Assembly (NCBI RefSeq): GCF_031626875.1
Contig: NZ_JANDMF010000029.1
Location: 7,412-71,411, forward strand
Length of the DNA stretch: 64,000 nt
Origin: Clostridium sp031626875
GTDB taxonomy: Bacteria; Bacillota; Clostridia; Clostridiales; Clostridiaceae
Direction: 5' to 3'
Shown here: one piece after another, positions 1 through 9,054 of the stretch
Layout of the letters: each line of letters starts with the position of its first letter
Numbering within the stretch: the stretch's first letter is position 1
Translations under genes and position numbers: made by a program
Notes under the pieces: generated by a model
The model's database searches: none
Seen by the model: the letters and a program-made list of their open reading frames with translations, nothing else
Told to the model about the DNA's origin: nothing

Positions 1-428
1 GCAATTAATCCTGTTTGATCACAATCTACAACTATACTCTTATCAGAGTAAGCGGAATTGCTATTTTCCACAAAAAGACTATGGTGAATATTTTGTAACT
101 GATTTATACTATCCTGGTCAAATCGTCTGATAAGTTTATTAATCTGTGATTGATCTGGAACAGTATCCATACCAAACATATTTAATGAAAGTTTTTCTAC
201 ACCAAGTTTTTCGTTAATATCTTTAGTTGTTTCACACCCCATTACTATAGACATTGTAGTTACAATCAGTTTTTGATATATGGAATATTTTACTTCCTTC
301 ATTTTAAGCTTAAAGCTTTCAAACGGTTTAAAAATATTAGCTTTTAATCCATATTGCATTACTGCAACTAACCAAGTGGAAGTAGTTTCTTCTTTACAGT
401 TATCTTGAGTAAAGTTAAAATTATTCAT
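1..428 (-). CDS. DDE transposase, N-terminal part (cut by window edge)
   Basis: About 142 codons are visible, from an ATG at 428 down to the window edge; the rest lies outside. The visible protein has a basic N-terminal region (KMKEVKYSIYQKLIV), a PDQSQINKLIRRFD segment, and near the edge VVDCDQTGL, which I read as the first catalytic aspartate region of a DDE transposase. An IS1380-like or unclassified family is possible, but I cannot settle the family from a fragment. It marks the left end as a mobile-element boundary. Whether the element is intact cannot be seen. Confidence 0.7.
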   Translation of the reverse strand, partial: MNNFNFTQDNCKEETTSTWLVAVMQYGLKANIFKPFESFKLKMKEVKYSIYQKLIVTTMSIVMGCETTKDINEKLGVEKLSLNMFGMDTVPDQSQINKLIRRFDQDSINQLQNIHHSLFVENSNSAYSDKSIVVDCDQTGLI

Positions 429-535
429 AGGATAATACCTGCCTTTCTTAATTTTTTGGTGGTAAGAAAATTATACTTGAAGGCTTGGTATTATCCTTTA
501 TTTTTTTTATGGAAACTATAATATGGAAAACGCCA

Positions 536-557
536 AAGTTTCGTTTGTACGAAACTT
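536..557. repeat. 8-bp perfect inverted repeat upstream of the transposase
   Basis: AAGTTTCG and CGAAACTT are separated by TTTGTA. Extending outwards gives 11-bp arms with one mismatch. It lies about 110 bp upstream of the transposase start, so it could be near the element end or part of its promoter. No matching copy is visible because the other end of the element is outside the window. Confidence 0.4.
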
Positions 558-579
558 AGGTAAGTAATATTTAAATTCA

Positions 580-626
580 CCTACATCTATCAAGTTTTGA
601 ATAAATTTCATAGATGTAGGCAGTTT
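580..626. terminator. hairpin, probable terminator
   Basis: CCTACATCTAT (580-590) pairs with ATAGATGTAGG (610-620), 11 bp perfect. The T-rich tail (CAGTTTTTAT) is on the plus strand; the minus-strand tail is weaker. It lies just downstream of the minus-strand gene ending at 647 and may end its transcript or insulate it from the transposon side. Confidence 0.45.
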
Positions 627-646
627 TTATAGTTTATCTTGTTTCT

Positions 647-1651
647 TTATTCTTCGCCACAGATGTCTCCAATCATTTCTAAAACTACATTTCTCTCTAT
701 AGGTTTACCCTTATAAGAACCAGTTACATTACACAGAGTTTGACAGCCATAAAGCTCCACTCCATTACGAACAAATTCTGAATCATCAATCATTGACTCT
801 AATTTTAAGTTAAGTTCTTCAGATGGAATAGAAACATTTACAATTCTAGGATAATTTCTTCCTGATTTTTTACTTGTCCAAATTTCATCATATGTAATAT
901 CTACTAATACATTTCTTTGTGTACCATCTTTTTTTAATATAGTAGCAAAGGCATTTTTCCCATTAACTCCATATGCATCCCAAAGTGAAATCGCCTCACT
1001 ATTATCTTCATTTAAGGTCATACCAAGCCATAACCAAGCAAGTTGTACTACTCCAGATTTCATAGGCACTACAGATTCTTTATCTGATGATGTATACCCC
1101 CATTGTCTATCAAACCATGCAGTTGTGTTTTTTATTTTATATTCCTTGCCCCTAGTAACAAGTGTACCTTCAATATCCATGTTAGGGAAAGAGAACTGAT
1201 GTGAATCTGCACCTATAAAATGTAATAACCCTGTTGTTCCATTATAAAGCACTTCTTTTTTAGGTGTTAATACAACATCTAATTGGGCATCTTCTACTTC
1301 AAGCTTTAATTTCATTTTGTTGTGATTTCCAGAAAATTCTCCCCAAGAAGAATATACACACATTTTCTCAACATCTACTCCATTTTTTTTAGATACTGGT
1401 TCTGTTAAAGCATTGTGAAAACAAATATTTTTAGTTCCATTCATCAATAAAAATTCTGCTGTATTTACCACTCCCATTTCACCTAGATTAATGGTTTGAT
1501 GATGCCATTCAAAACCTAATTTTTCTCCCTCATATTCAAAATCACAAATAACATACCACGAATCAAAACAAGCTCCAAGTTTTCCAGGTAAATCCTTTTT
1601 ATAATCTACAGATAAAGGTACTCCTTGGTTTGGCAAAAGGTTCTTTCTCAT
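647..1651 (-). CDS. lipocalin-like CrtC/AttH-family protein (putative hydratase)
   Basis: This 334-residue protein belongs to the carotenoid 1,2-hydratase/AttH-like superfamily (two stacked lipocalin-like beta barrels). The diagnostic motif WFDRQWG is in mid-protein, and the C-terminus has the family-like pattern YKGKP...VVLEMIGD. Relatives include kievitone hydratase and CrtC, which add water to double bonds, but many members have no known reaction. The start is supported by GAGGAG 8 nt upstream of ATG. There is no signal peptide, so it should be cytoplasmic. A paralogue with the same WFDRQW motif lies at 3202-4284 beyond the AraC regulator. The substrate is unknown; hydration of an unsaturated ester product is only an inference. 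Confidence 0.75.
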   Translation of the reverse strand: MRKNLLPNQGVPLSVDYKKDLPGKLGACFDSWYVICDFEYEGEKLGFEWHHQTINLGEMGVVNTAEFLLMNGTKNICFHNALTEPVSKKNGVDVEKMCVYSSWGEFSGNHNKMKLKLEVEDAQLDVVLTPKKEVLYNGTTGLLHFIGADSHQFSFPNMDIEGTLVTRGKEYKIKNTTAWFDRQWGYTSSDKESVVPMKSGVVQLAWLWLGMTLNEDNSEAISLWDAYGVNGKNAFATILKKDGTQRNVLVDITYDEIWTSKKSGRNYPRIVNVSIPSEELNLKLESMIDDSEFVRNGVELYGCQTLCNVTGSYKGKPIERNVVLEMIGDICGEE

Positions 1652-1828
1652 TTAAATCACTCCTCATTCATAATCTTATTTCAACTTTATTGCATGGATT
1701 AGTTATAATTACATATTTATTGTAAGTATTTTAACCATACGTCTAGATTGATGATTATAATTTATCAAATTGCAACTGATTTAACTATGCGAATATTAGT
1801 CAATAAATTTGCGTTTTCTGGACATAAA

Positions 1829-1856
1829 TATAGGCTGACAAATTTATCAGCCTATA
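1829..1856 (-). terminator. hairpin overlapping the araC-type gene stop
   Basis: ATAGGCTGA (1830-1838) pairs with TCAGCCTAT (1847-1855). The second arm overlaps the stop codon of the AraC-type gene. The following minus-strand bases (ATTTATG) are only moderately T-rich. Confidence 0.45.
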
Positions 1857-2863
1857 TATCCACTTCGATATTCTTTTGGAGTACATTTCATGTATCTTTT
1901 AAATGCATGATAAAAATGACTAATCTCTGAAAATCCAGTCTGAATTGCTACCTCTTCTATTGAAATTTCATTTTGCTGCAATAACTGTTGTGCTTTTTTT
2001 AATCTAAGTTCACCAACCAAAATCTTAAAGCTTTTCCCTGTATATTCTTTAAGAATCCTACTCATTTGTCTTGAACTATAATTGAATTTACTTGAAAGTT
2101 TATCTAAAGTTAGTTCAACATAATCTTTTCTTATTGTATTTAGTACATCAATAATTATTTCATCTGTGTTTTTATTCTTGAAAACAGGAATAACGATTTC
2201 CTTATCATATTCTCTAATTAAAACAATAAAAAATGTCATAAGTAACAAATTAAGCATATTTTTCTTATAGGATAGTTCTTCTATCCACTCATCATAAATT
2301 TTCAGAACTATTTCATTAATGTAGTTTCCATTTTCAAAGTGAAATATCAAACTTCCAGAACTGATATTTTTATGCGCTAAATAGGCAAATGTACGTAACA
2401 TAAATTGATCTTCAGTTGTATTTGCTAAAATTACATTTTCAAGTGAATCAACACATACAAACATATTAATAATAACTGTATCATCTGTATTTATAATCAA
2501 ACTATGCATTATTCCTGGTGCAACAAGAATCATATTTCCTTGATTTACTGTAACTTCTTGACCATTACTAATGAATACACCACTACCATTTAATACAAAA
2601 TATATCTCAAAGTTAATATGAGAATGACTAATAGATGGAAAATACCTATATTGACGATAAACTGAAAAACTATAATTAGAATCTAAAATTTCATTATTCA
2701 TACTTATTTCTGGAGGAATTGAAATATTTCTACTGAAAAATAATTCTTGTAGTAAATCAACTGATTTTTGACTTCCAGTAAAGGAATTTTGTTTTTCTTT
2801 ATAAAAACTTTTCATTATCTTTTCTATTTCTGTTAGTTCCATAAATTTCTCTAAGTTTATCAT
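1847..2863 (-). CDS. AraC-family regulator with N-terminal cupin
   Basis: I choose the ATG at 2863 (338 residues) because it has AGGAG 8 nt upstream; an in-frame GTG at 2905 would add 14 residues but has a poor RBS. The N-terminal half holds a cupin-like sensor (SHSHINFEIYFVLNGSGVFISNG, shown here in part as HINFEIYFVLNGSG). The C-terminal ~100 residues form the double helix-turn-helix of AraC/XylS proteins (ISIEEVAIQTGFSEISHFYH, then FKRYMKCTPKEYR). It lies between two CrtC/AttH-like genes and is divergent to the second, so it probably activates one or both. The ligand is unknown. Confidence 0.9.
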   Translation of the reverse strand: MINLEKFMELTEIEKIMKSFYKEKQNSFTGSQKSVDLLQELFFSRNISIPPEISMNNEILDSNYSFSVYRQYRYFPSISHSHINFEIYFVLNGSGVFISNGQEVTVNQGNMILVAPGIMHSLIINTDDTVIINMFVCVDSLENVILANTTEDQFMLRTFAYLAHKNISSGSLIFHFENGNYINEIVLKIYDEWIEELSYKKNMLNLLLMTFFIVLIREYDKEIVIPVFKNKNTDEIIIDVLNTIRKDYVELTLDKLSSKFNYSSRQMSRILKEYTGKSFKILVGELRLKKAQQLLQQNEISIEEVAIQTGFSEISHFYHAFKRYMKCTPKEYRSGYIG

Positions 2864-3201
2864 GACCTCATCTCCTATCTGTATTTTCACCAGATTATCT
2901 CCCACTACTTAACCTGTAGTATCCATTTGTAATTTTCAATTCTACTATTTAGAGTTACATATAGTATTCTTCATATAAGTATAAAATGTATCATATTTTA
3001 ATTGTAATAACAATACTTATAGTATCATTTTTGTTATTTCCCAATCATAAAATAAAAGTTTTGTTTTTAACAACAGATTGCCTTCAATTGTTGGGAAAGC
3101 AACATAATCAACCTTTTGTTTGTTGAATAACATTCTATGCTTCCCTATAATTTACCATGTAAGCAAGATAAAATAACAAAAACTGAAAGGAGTAAACACT
3201 T
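2864..3201. promoter_or_regulatory. divergent control region with a plus-strand promoter
   Basis: This gap separates the AraC-type gene from the plus-strand CrtC-like gene. A good sigma-A promoter for the latter is TTGAAT (3123-3128), 17 bp, TATAAT (3146-3151). Just upstream, GTTGGGAAAGCAAC (3090-3103) is a small GTTG/CAAC inverted repeat that could be a regulator site. I see no gene in the stretch. Confidence 0.5.
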
Positions 3202-4284
3202 ATGAAAACAAAATTTAAAGATATAAATGAACGTCCACTTATTGAAAATCTTAATGCACATATTAATACTGGTACAATACCATCAGTGAAACCTATGGAG
3301 GATTTTTTTGTAAGAGATATTGCAATTGATTCTTGGTTTGTGATTGGACATTTTGAATCTGAGGGACATACCTTGAACTTTCTATCTCATATACTTTTAA
3401 TGAATCGTCCAGGTACAGAGCCTATTGTTAATTTTAATATGTCGATTACTGATGAGACTACAGGCTGGCATTATAGTGATGATAAGGCTTATCCTTTAAA
3501 TCAAGTTGAAATCAAAGAGTTTAATGATATATCATCTAAAAAAATGTCAATTAAATTACCAAATGGTATTCTTGTGGGAAATCTTGATGAAATGCATTGG
3601 GAAGCTGAAATGCCTCATGGAAAAATTAATGTAGATATGAAGTCTTATGGTATGCCAATTTATAACGCAGGATCTGGTCGTTTTCCAACTTGCTTTGATA
3701 TGCCATTTAATCAGTATTCAATTCCAAATCTTCAAACAACAGGTTCCATTGTAATGGATAATAAAGTATATGAAATCAGTGGAAGATCTTGGTTTGACCG
3801 TCAGTGGGATTTAACAACTGAAGATGGTGGAATATCCAAAAATAACAATCAAAAAATTGATTCTAATGAATTGTTCACAGGCAAGTGGAACTGGAGTTGG
3901 ATGGATCTTAATTTAGACAATGGAGATGTTTTAAGCCTTTGGGATATGAATAATATTACTAAAAACGATAATTTTACATGGGCAACAGTTCTCCATCCAG
4001 ATGGATCTCAAAGTATAGTGACTGTTGAAAATCTTGCAGAAAGTGCTTCAGATTTTTGGACAAGTGAGGAATCTAAACAATCTTATCCTACACACTGGAC
4101 TGTAAGAATTCCTGTTTTAGATGCAGAATTAGAAGTTACTTCTATAATCAAAGAACAGGAAATCGTCTCTACCATTCCTTTCTTAAACAAGTATGAAGGA
4201 CCTAGTTCTGTAAAGGGTACATATAAAGGGAAAAATGTGACTGGTTACTGTTATGTAGAATTACTGGGAGATTGGAGTAAATAA
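3202..4284 (+). CDS. lipocalin-like CrtC/AttH-family protein, second copy
   Basis: The 360-residue protein starts at ATG with GGAG 9 nt upstream. It shares with the 647-1651 protein the central WFDRQW motif (GRSWFDRQWDLTTED) and the C-terminal GTYKGKNVTGYCYVELLGDW pattern (first part GTYKGKNVTGY), so the two are diverged paralogues of the CrtC/AttH lipocalin-like fold. It has no signal peptide or membrane segment. It is transcribed away from the AraC regulator and followed by a strong terminator, so it is a single-gene unit. A hydratase or isomerase role is a family-based guess; the family contains many members of unknown reaction. Confidence 0.75.
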   Translation: MKTKFKDINERPLIENLNAHINTGTIPSVKPMEDFFVRDIAIDSWFVIGHFESEGHTLNFLSHILLMNRPGTEPIVNFNMSITDETTGWHYSDDKAYPLNQVEIKEFNDISSKKMSIKLPNGILVGNLDEMHWEAEMPHGKINVDMKSYGMPIYNAGSGRFPTCFDMPFNQYSIPNLQTTGSIVMDNKVYEISGRSWFDRQWDLTTEDGGISKNNNQKIDSNELFTGKWNWSWMDLNLDNGDVLSLWDMNNITKNDNFTWATVLHPDGSQSIVTVENLAESASDFWTSEESKQSYPTHWTVRIPVLDAELEVTSIIKEQEIVSTIPFLNKYEGPSSVKGTYKGKNVTGYCYVELLGDWSK

Positions 4285-4295
4285 TATTCTTAAAT

Positions 4296-4334
4296 CACCT
4301 GATATTTCACTTTAGAAAATATCAGGTGTTTTTT
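4296..4334 (+). terminator. intrinsic terminator
   Basis: CACCTGATATTT (4296-4307) pairs perfectly with AAATATCAGGTG (4317-4328), followed by TTTTTTG. It ends the CrtC-like transcript. Confidence 0.85.
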
Positions 4335-4353
4335 GTACATTAAATACCACACA

Positions 4354-4962
4354 CTACAATTGTTCTTGTCTCCAGTGTTTTGAAAGCAAATCATCAAAAT
4401 ATTTTCCCATTTCTTTTTCTGTAATTTTCATATTATTTTTTAACCACCATGTTATGGATGAAACTATTGCACCTGAATAAAATTCAGAATAAACATTCAT
4501 TTCCACTTCTGATTTTGTAACACTCCATATTTCATTTGCCTTATGCTTCAAATCCTGTGATATAACATTTTGAAAAATATTCTTTAATTCATTTTGGTCA
4601 TTCTTAATAAGTATCTCTTCAAAAAGGAACTTGTATTTTTTTACTATTTCAAAAATCTGCACAGCAAGATCATATTTTTTACCTGATTCAATTAATTCAT
4701 TGGATACCATGGAAATCATATGAGATAGGGCTATATTTAATAAATGATATTTATCTTCAAAATGTGCATAAAAAGTAGAACGATTTATAGCTGCTTTTTC
4801 ACAGATATTCTTTACACTTATTTTATCAAAAGACTTAGTCCTTAAAAGTTCTAACAATGAATCACCTATTGCCACTACTGTCTTTGTAACTCTCGGATCT
4901 TTCCATTTCACTAAGTCATTTTTATTTACTTTTAAATCTGAATCTTTGTAAATATTCATCAT
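4354..4962 (-). CDS. TetR/AcrR-family regulator
   Basis: I take the ATG at 4962 (202 residues), which follows GGGGAGAGGG closely; an upstream ATG at 4983 is itself part of the RBS region. The N-terminal helix-turn-helix is clear (KISVKNICEKAAINRSTFYA, then HFEDKYHLL), as in TetR proteins that resemble DhaS-type regulators (the C-terminal half is typical of the TetR_C_33/DhaS-like type, by impression only). It is the last gene of the run ferredoxin-flavoprotein-hydrolase-TetR, 63 bp after the hydrolase, so it may autoregulate that operon in response to substrate or product. Confidence 0.88.
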   Translation of the reverse strand: MMNIYKDSDLKVNKNDLVKWKDPRVTKTVVAIGDSLLELLRTKSFDKISVKNICEKAAINRSTFYAHFEDKYHLLNIALSHMISMVSNELIESGKKYDLAVQIFEIVKKYKFLFEEILIKNDQNELKNIFQNVISQDLKHKANEIWSVTKSEVEMNVYSEFYSGAIVSSITWWLKNNMKITEKEMGKYFDDLLSKHWRQEQL

Positions 4963-5025
4963 AAGCCCTCTCCCCTTTTTCATTTGTCTAGTCCATAGGT
5001 ATCATTTTTAAAGATAATACCTTAC

Positions 5026-6801
5026 CTACTTTTTAATTGGAATTATTGGCAACAATAAATGTGAAGGATGTTTTCCATCGCGATATATTTTGTGATATAC
5101 TGTTTTGTTTTGACATATATGATATGGTATACATTCAACATTTGTAGCTCCTGCTACACCTGTAGGTAAATCTAAACATGCTATTTCAATACTTATTCTA
5201 TGTCCTGACTTAAACATATGGCATACAGACATTATTTCAATGTTATATTCATTAATTTCACCTGGAACCACCATCTTCTGTGCTTCCTTTGTTAACTTAT
5301 GCCATGGCTTCTCTGGAGTAGATAACTCTTTGTCAAGTTCTCGCATAGATGCTCTTAGATATCCATGAGTTAATACTTTTTCTGGCAATTCCTTTTGCTC
5401 TCTTTCACCTTCACGACCTGTCCTATCACTATAATCTGGCCCAAGATCCTTTAATGTAACTATCCAAGTAGTATCATCACTGTCCAAAGCAGCAAAGAAA
5501 TTCAGTGATATAGGTCCTGCTATCATTGTATCTTCAGCCAAAGGTTCAGTCATATATCTAAGTAATGAAATCTCATTGGTCATTGTAGGTGACATTTGAA
5601 CAAATGCATCTGGCTCTTTATATCCATCACGTGCATATGAATCTATCTTGTCTGTACGCAATCTTTCCCAGCTGTGAAGATAATATTTAGTCCACTGAGT
5701 TTCAGGAACAGGCCAATTTGATGCATAACGCCATTTGTTTTCCCCTGTAACCCAATATCTCACAGGAGGTTCATCCATAACTCCAGTATCAATTCCTTTT
5801 AACCAGTAATCATACCATTTTAATATTTCATTATGGAATGAATGGAATGGTCTCTCATTATGAGCTGGCCCACCCAATTGAAGCTTTTTAGGTATGTTCT
5901 TTAATGCTTTAAACCAGTTTTGAGCCCCTTGCCAATGGAAGTGGTAATCAATAGCATATTGTCCTGAACCCGTGTATACAGGAATTTTTATCTTATCAAT
6001 TTTTGCTTGAGCCATTTCCATATACCCTTCCATCTCATAAGGATATAATAGGTCCTGAAAAAGAGTTCCGAATGGATTATACTCTCCTTTTTGACATAAC
6101 AAATTATAAATATTAGCATACATCATGTAATCAGGATTTTTCATTGCTTTTTGCCATAATGCTTCTGTTTCCTCATCTAGTTTAGGTGGTTGTCCAACGC
6201 TTCTATGTGCCACAGACAAATGTTCCAAATGATATGCTAACATATTAATTATCCCACCAAGGTGCATTTCTCTAAAAACTCCATAACACCAACCAGGATC
6301 ATAAGGGAAAATCGCTTTTAAGTGAGGTGGCTGTTCTGAAGCAGCAGTCAATTGGTTTACTGCAAAAGCTGAAAGCCCTAGCATACCAATATTTCCATCG
6401 CACCACTCCTGCTGAGCCATCCACTCAATAATATCATAATGATCCATCTCAGCATCAAACATTGTCCCAGAATCTGATTTGCCATTTCCTCTTGCTTGTG
6501 CTATAACGTGAGCATAACCTCTAGAAACTAAATATTTTGTGTCCCCTGCTTCTACATTGCCATACCAAAAATGAGACCATGCTGGCTGTGGAGGTATAGT
6601 ATCGCACAACTCAGAACCTTGTAACTCTTTATTATGAAGAGAAAAGGATAATAATGCAGGATATCTATCATCTCTATCTGGTAAATATATGTCAACACAT
6701 AATTTCTTTCCATCACGCATAGGTACATAAACATCTTTAATCTGTCTCATGCCTTTATATAATGCTGGTGGATTATATTCTTTAAATTCTTTATAATTCA
6801 T
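5026..6801 (-). CDS. CocE/NonD-family hydrolase (X-Pro dipeptidyl-peptidase-like)
   Basis: The 591-residue protein starts at ATG with AAGGGG 9 nt upstream. It has an alpha/beta-hydrolase domain followed by the beta-rich C-terminal domain found in cocaine esterase, glutaryl-7-ACA acylase and X-Pro peptidases. The nucleophile elbow is GLSAF with Ser144; the fold-typical DGNIGM precedes it. The probable catalytic Asp is in the SGQYAIDYHFHW region and the His in GGPAHNERPFHSFHNEILKW (around HNERPFHSFHNE). Such enzymes cleave esters or amides of varied organic acids in the cytoplasm. It is operonic with the flavoprotein and ferredoxin upstream, which suggests that a product of hydrolysis is then reduced. 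The substrate is unknown. Confidence 0.88.
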   Translation of the reverse strand: MNYKEFKEYNPPALYKGMRQIKDVYVPMRDGKKLCVDIYLPDRDDRYPALLSFSLHNKELQGSELCDTIPPQPAWSHFWYGNVEAGDTKYLVSRGYAHVIAQARGNGKSDSGTMFDAEMDHYDIIEWMAQQEWCDGNIGMLGLSAFAVNQLTAASEQPPHLKAIFPYDPGWCYGVFREMHLGGIINMLAYHLEHLSVAHRSVGQPPKLDEETEALWQKAMKNPDYMMYANIYNLLCQKGEYNPFGTLFQDLLYPYEMEGYMEMAQAKIDKIKIPVYTGSGQYAIDYHFHWQGAQNWFKALKNIPKKLQLGGPAHNERPFHSFHNEILKWYDYWLKGIDTGVMDEPPVRYWVTGENKWRYASNWPVPETQWTKYYLHSWERLRTDKIDSYARDGYKEPDAFVQMSPTMTNEISLLRYMTEPLAEDTMIAGPISLNFFAALDSDDTTWIVTLKDLGPDYSDRTGREGEREQKELPEKVLTHGYLRASMRELDKELSTPEKPWHKLTKEAQKMVVPGEINEYNIEIMSVCHMFKSGHRISIEIACLDLPTGVAGATNVECIPYHICQNKTVYHKIYRDGKHPSHLLLPIIPIKK

Positions 6802-6872
6802 AACAATTAACCCCTTTATATAATGATTTTTATTTATATCAATTTCCAGTTATAGTATCTTATTTTTACCCA

Positions 6873-8588
6873 TTAAGGTTTTATTCTATATTCATTTATA
6901 GGTATATTCTCAGTAGAAACTACAATTTTTCCATTCTTATTATCTGCAACTACCCATTTAAGCCAGTTATTATTATCTGTTTCAGGGTAATCTTCTCTGA
7001 AATGAAATCCTCTTGATTCTTTCCTTTCAAGAGCTGATGTAAATATTAGTTCAGCAGTTTGAATCATAGCTTTTGTTTCATGGTATAACATTAGCCCATG
7101 GAAGTCTTCAACTTTAACTGTATCTAATAAAGTTTTGATTTCTTTCAATTTCTTTATTCCTTCAAGAAGGTTCTTTTCACTTCTGCGCAGATTATACTTA
7201 ACTTGGCAAACTATATTCTGTAATTCTCTAATAACTGGGCGAACATCTACACCATTGTTTCGATTAAGAGATGCATATGTTTTGATCTTTGCTTTTTCAA
7301 CATCTTCTATGGATATATTTCCTTGAACTACATTTTCAGCGTATTTAGCTGCTGAAGGCCCTCCAATCATTCCAGTCGTTATAGCATGCATCAAACCATT
7401 TCCACGTTGTAGCCCCGGAAGAGGAACTGCACCAGCCATAGCTGAACCATTCCAACAATCTACTCCAATTGCATATAGTCCCTTTACTGTACTTAACATA
7501 TCTAAATCCACTCTAATACATCCTGTATTTCCATGTAATCCTACTTTTACTTCTGGCTTTGTACCTAAATCAAAATACATATGCTCTCTTTCATTCAATC
7601 TCTTCATCCATTTAAGTTTATCAGGAAATAGTCTTGTTAGGTTTCCTAATTTAGCAGACTCTGGGCCAACCACCTTCCATGCTTCATCCATTTTATCCAT
7701 ATCAACATAGAGAGGCCCATGCCCTTCTCTGATTTCCTTTTCCATACCTAAAACCAACTCAGGACATACATCTGGAGAATTCCATTTAACATACTTGTCC
7801 CAAAGGTTTTCACCATCTTGGTTATAAATAAACTTTTGTGTTCCATAGATAGATTCTCCCATCTGTGCTGAAACAACTTCAAAGAAATTACCAAATTCAG
7901 CATTACGCATTTGAGCTCCTGCATCCCATGCTAACTTAATTCCTTCCCCACGTCCATTAAACATACGTATACTTCTAAAACCACAACCAGCAGTGGAAAG
8001 AATCACTGCCTTTGCCTTGAATATGTAAAAAGAACCATCCAAAAGATTAAAACCTAAAGCTCCAACAACACGTTCACCATCTTTAAGCAATTCAGTAATT
8101 TGTATATTATTCTTAATTTTTACACCTAACTTTATAGCTTGCTTTTTTAGAGTATTCGTCATATTTAAATCAACACCTAAGTTCTGCCAATGACCAGCTG
8201 GATGATCAAAAAAGCCAAGTTTACCCTTTTCATCAGTAGTTACCAGCACCCCCCACTTAAGTAATTGCTTAAGAGATTCACGATTAATATTTGTTACTTC
8301 TCTTAACATATTCTGGTCATTTAAATATTTACCTATATTTTCAACATGATACTCCATATACTTATCTAAATCTGTACCATCTTTGAATCCCATGAGTCCA
8401 TTACCAGCACGTGGAGCTTGACCCGCAAAACCTACATTTGCTTTATCTACTATACAAACATCAAGGCTACTATTTGATTCTTTAGCTTTCAATGCTGCAA
8501 CTAAACCTCCACATCCTCCTCCAATAACTAAAACATCTGTAGATATTACGTTTCCAAGAGTATTAATATCAATTTGTCTACTATTCAT
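6873..8588 (-). CDS. FAD-dependent reductase, AprA / fumarate-reductase flavoprotein type
   Basis: I choose the ATG at 8588 (571 residues), with GGAGAGG just upstream; an earlier in-frame ATG at 8612 has no RBS. The N-terminus carries the dinucleotide-binding motif DVLVIGGGCGGLVAALKA, followed by GFAGQAPRAGNGLMGF as in adenylylsulfate reductase alpha and related fumarate reductase/succinate dehydrogenase flavoproteins. Near the C-terminal part is HGNTGCIRVD...AGAVPLPGLQRGNGL (capping and FAD-binding region). The ferredoxin gene directly upstream mirrors the AprB-AprA pairing. No sat, qmo or sulfite reductase gene is present in the window, so sulfate respiration is unlikely here; reduction of an unsaturated acid or other organic acceptor is more likely. 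Confidence 0.85.
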   Translation of the reverse strand: MNSRQIDINTLGNVISTDVLVIGGGCGGLVAALKAKESNSSLDVCIVDKANVGFAGQAPRAGNGLMGFKDGTDLDKYMEYHVENIGKYLNDQNMLREVTNINRESLKQLLKWGVLVTTDEKGKLGFFDHPAGHWQNLGVDLNMTNTLKKQAIKLGVKIKNNIQITELLKDGERVVGALGFNLLDGSFYIFKAKAVILSTAGCGFRSIRMFNGRGEGIKLAWDAGAQMRNAEFGNFFEVVSAQMGESIYGTQKFIYNQDGENLWDKYVKWNSPDVCPELVLGMEKEIREGHGPLYVDMDKMDEAWKVVGPESAKLGNLTRLFPDKLKWMKRLNEREHMYFDLGTKPEVKVGLHGNTGCIRVDLDMLSTVKGLYAIGVDCWNGSAMAGAVPLPGLQRGNGLMHAITTGMIGGPSAAKYAENVVQGNISIEDVEKAKIKTYASLNRNNGVDVRPVIRELQNIVCQVKYNLRRSEKNLLEGIKKLKEIKTLLDTVKVEDFHGLMLYHETKAMIQTAELIFTSALERKESRGFHFREDYPETDNNNWLKWVVADNKNGKIVVSTENIPINEYRIKP

Positions 8589-8638
8589 AATACCTCTCCT
8601 TTCTATATTCAATATATTTCCAATAATATTACTACATA

Positions 8639-8866
8639 TTAAAAAACTTCTGGAATATGTACCGGAATCTTCGGTTCAATAAATATGCATTGTTTAGGAC
8701 ATTGCTCTTCACATATAAGACACCATTCACATTCTTCTGGATAAGCTGCAATTATCTTCTTTTCTTTTTCATCATAACGAAAAACATCTGTAAAACAAGC
8801 ATTCATGCATTTTTTGCATCCAATACAGCTTTCTTTGTCTATTTTTATATTTTTAACTCTATCCAC
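8639..8866 (-). CDS. 2[4Fe-4S] ferredoxin, AprB-like
   Basis: This 75-residue protein has two four-cysteine clusters, CIGCKKCMNAC and CEWCLICEEQCPKQC, so it should carry two [4Fe-4S] centres. It is the first gene of the operon, 50 bp ahead of the AprA-like flavoprotein, and most likely acts as its electron-transfer partner or small subunit. A short hydrophilic stretch between the clusters and a C-terminal tail (IPVHIPEVF) resemble AprB-type ferredoxins. The divergent PucR-type gene begins beyond the shared control region. Confidence 0.9.
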   Translation of the reverse strand: MDRVKNIKIDKESCIGCKKCMNACFTDVFRYDEKEKKIIAAYPEECEWCLICEEQCPKQCIFIEPKIPVHIPEVF

Positions 8867-8901
8867 TTAAAAACACCTCCTCACACTTCAAATTTCTACT
8901 T

Positions 8902-8945
8902 ACAAGGTTAAAACTTTTTATGATAAAATAATCAATAAACCTTGT
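8902..8945. promoter_or_regulatory. inverted repeat in the ferredoxin/PucR divergent region
   Basis: ACAAGGTT (8902-8909) and AACCTTGT (8938-8945) form 8-bp perfect arms 28 bp apart, between the operon start at 8866 and the regulator start at 9055. This is a plausible looped binding site for the PucR-type or TetR regulator. Confidence 0.4.
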
Positions 8946-9054
8946 GATTCCTTTCTTTGATTACATTGTAACATTTAAAATTTATAGATTCTTTGGTTAT
9001 TGTGGTATAAATTTCATACAAGAAATGTATTCTACTAACCAAATAGGAGGTAAA

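Noticed and set aside
536..557. Terminal inverted repeat of the left-edge transposon
   Set aside because: The other end is outside the window and no second copy is visible, so it is kept only as a repeat.
8657..8911. 84-residue plus-strand frame over the ferredoxin
   Set aside because: It is antisense to the cysteine-rich ferredoxin and has no RBS or conserved features.
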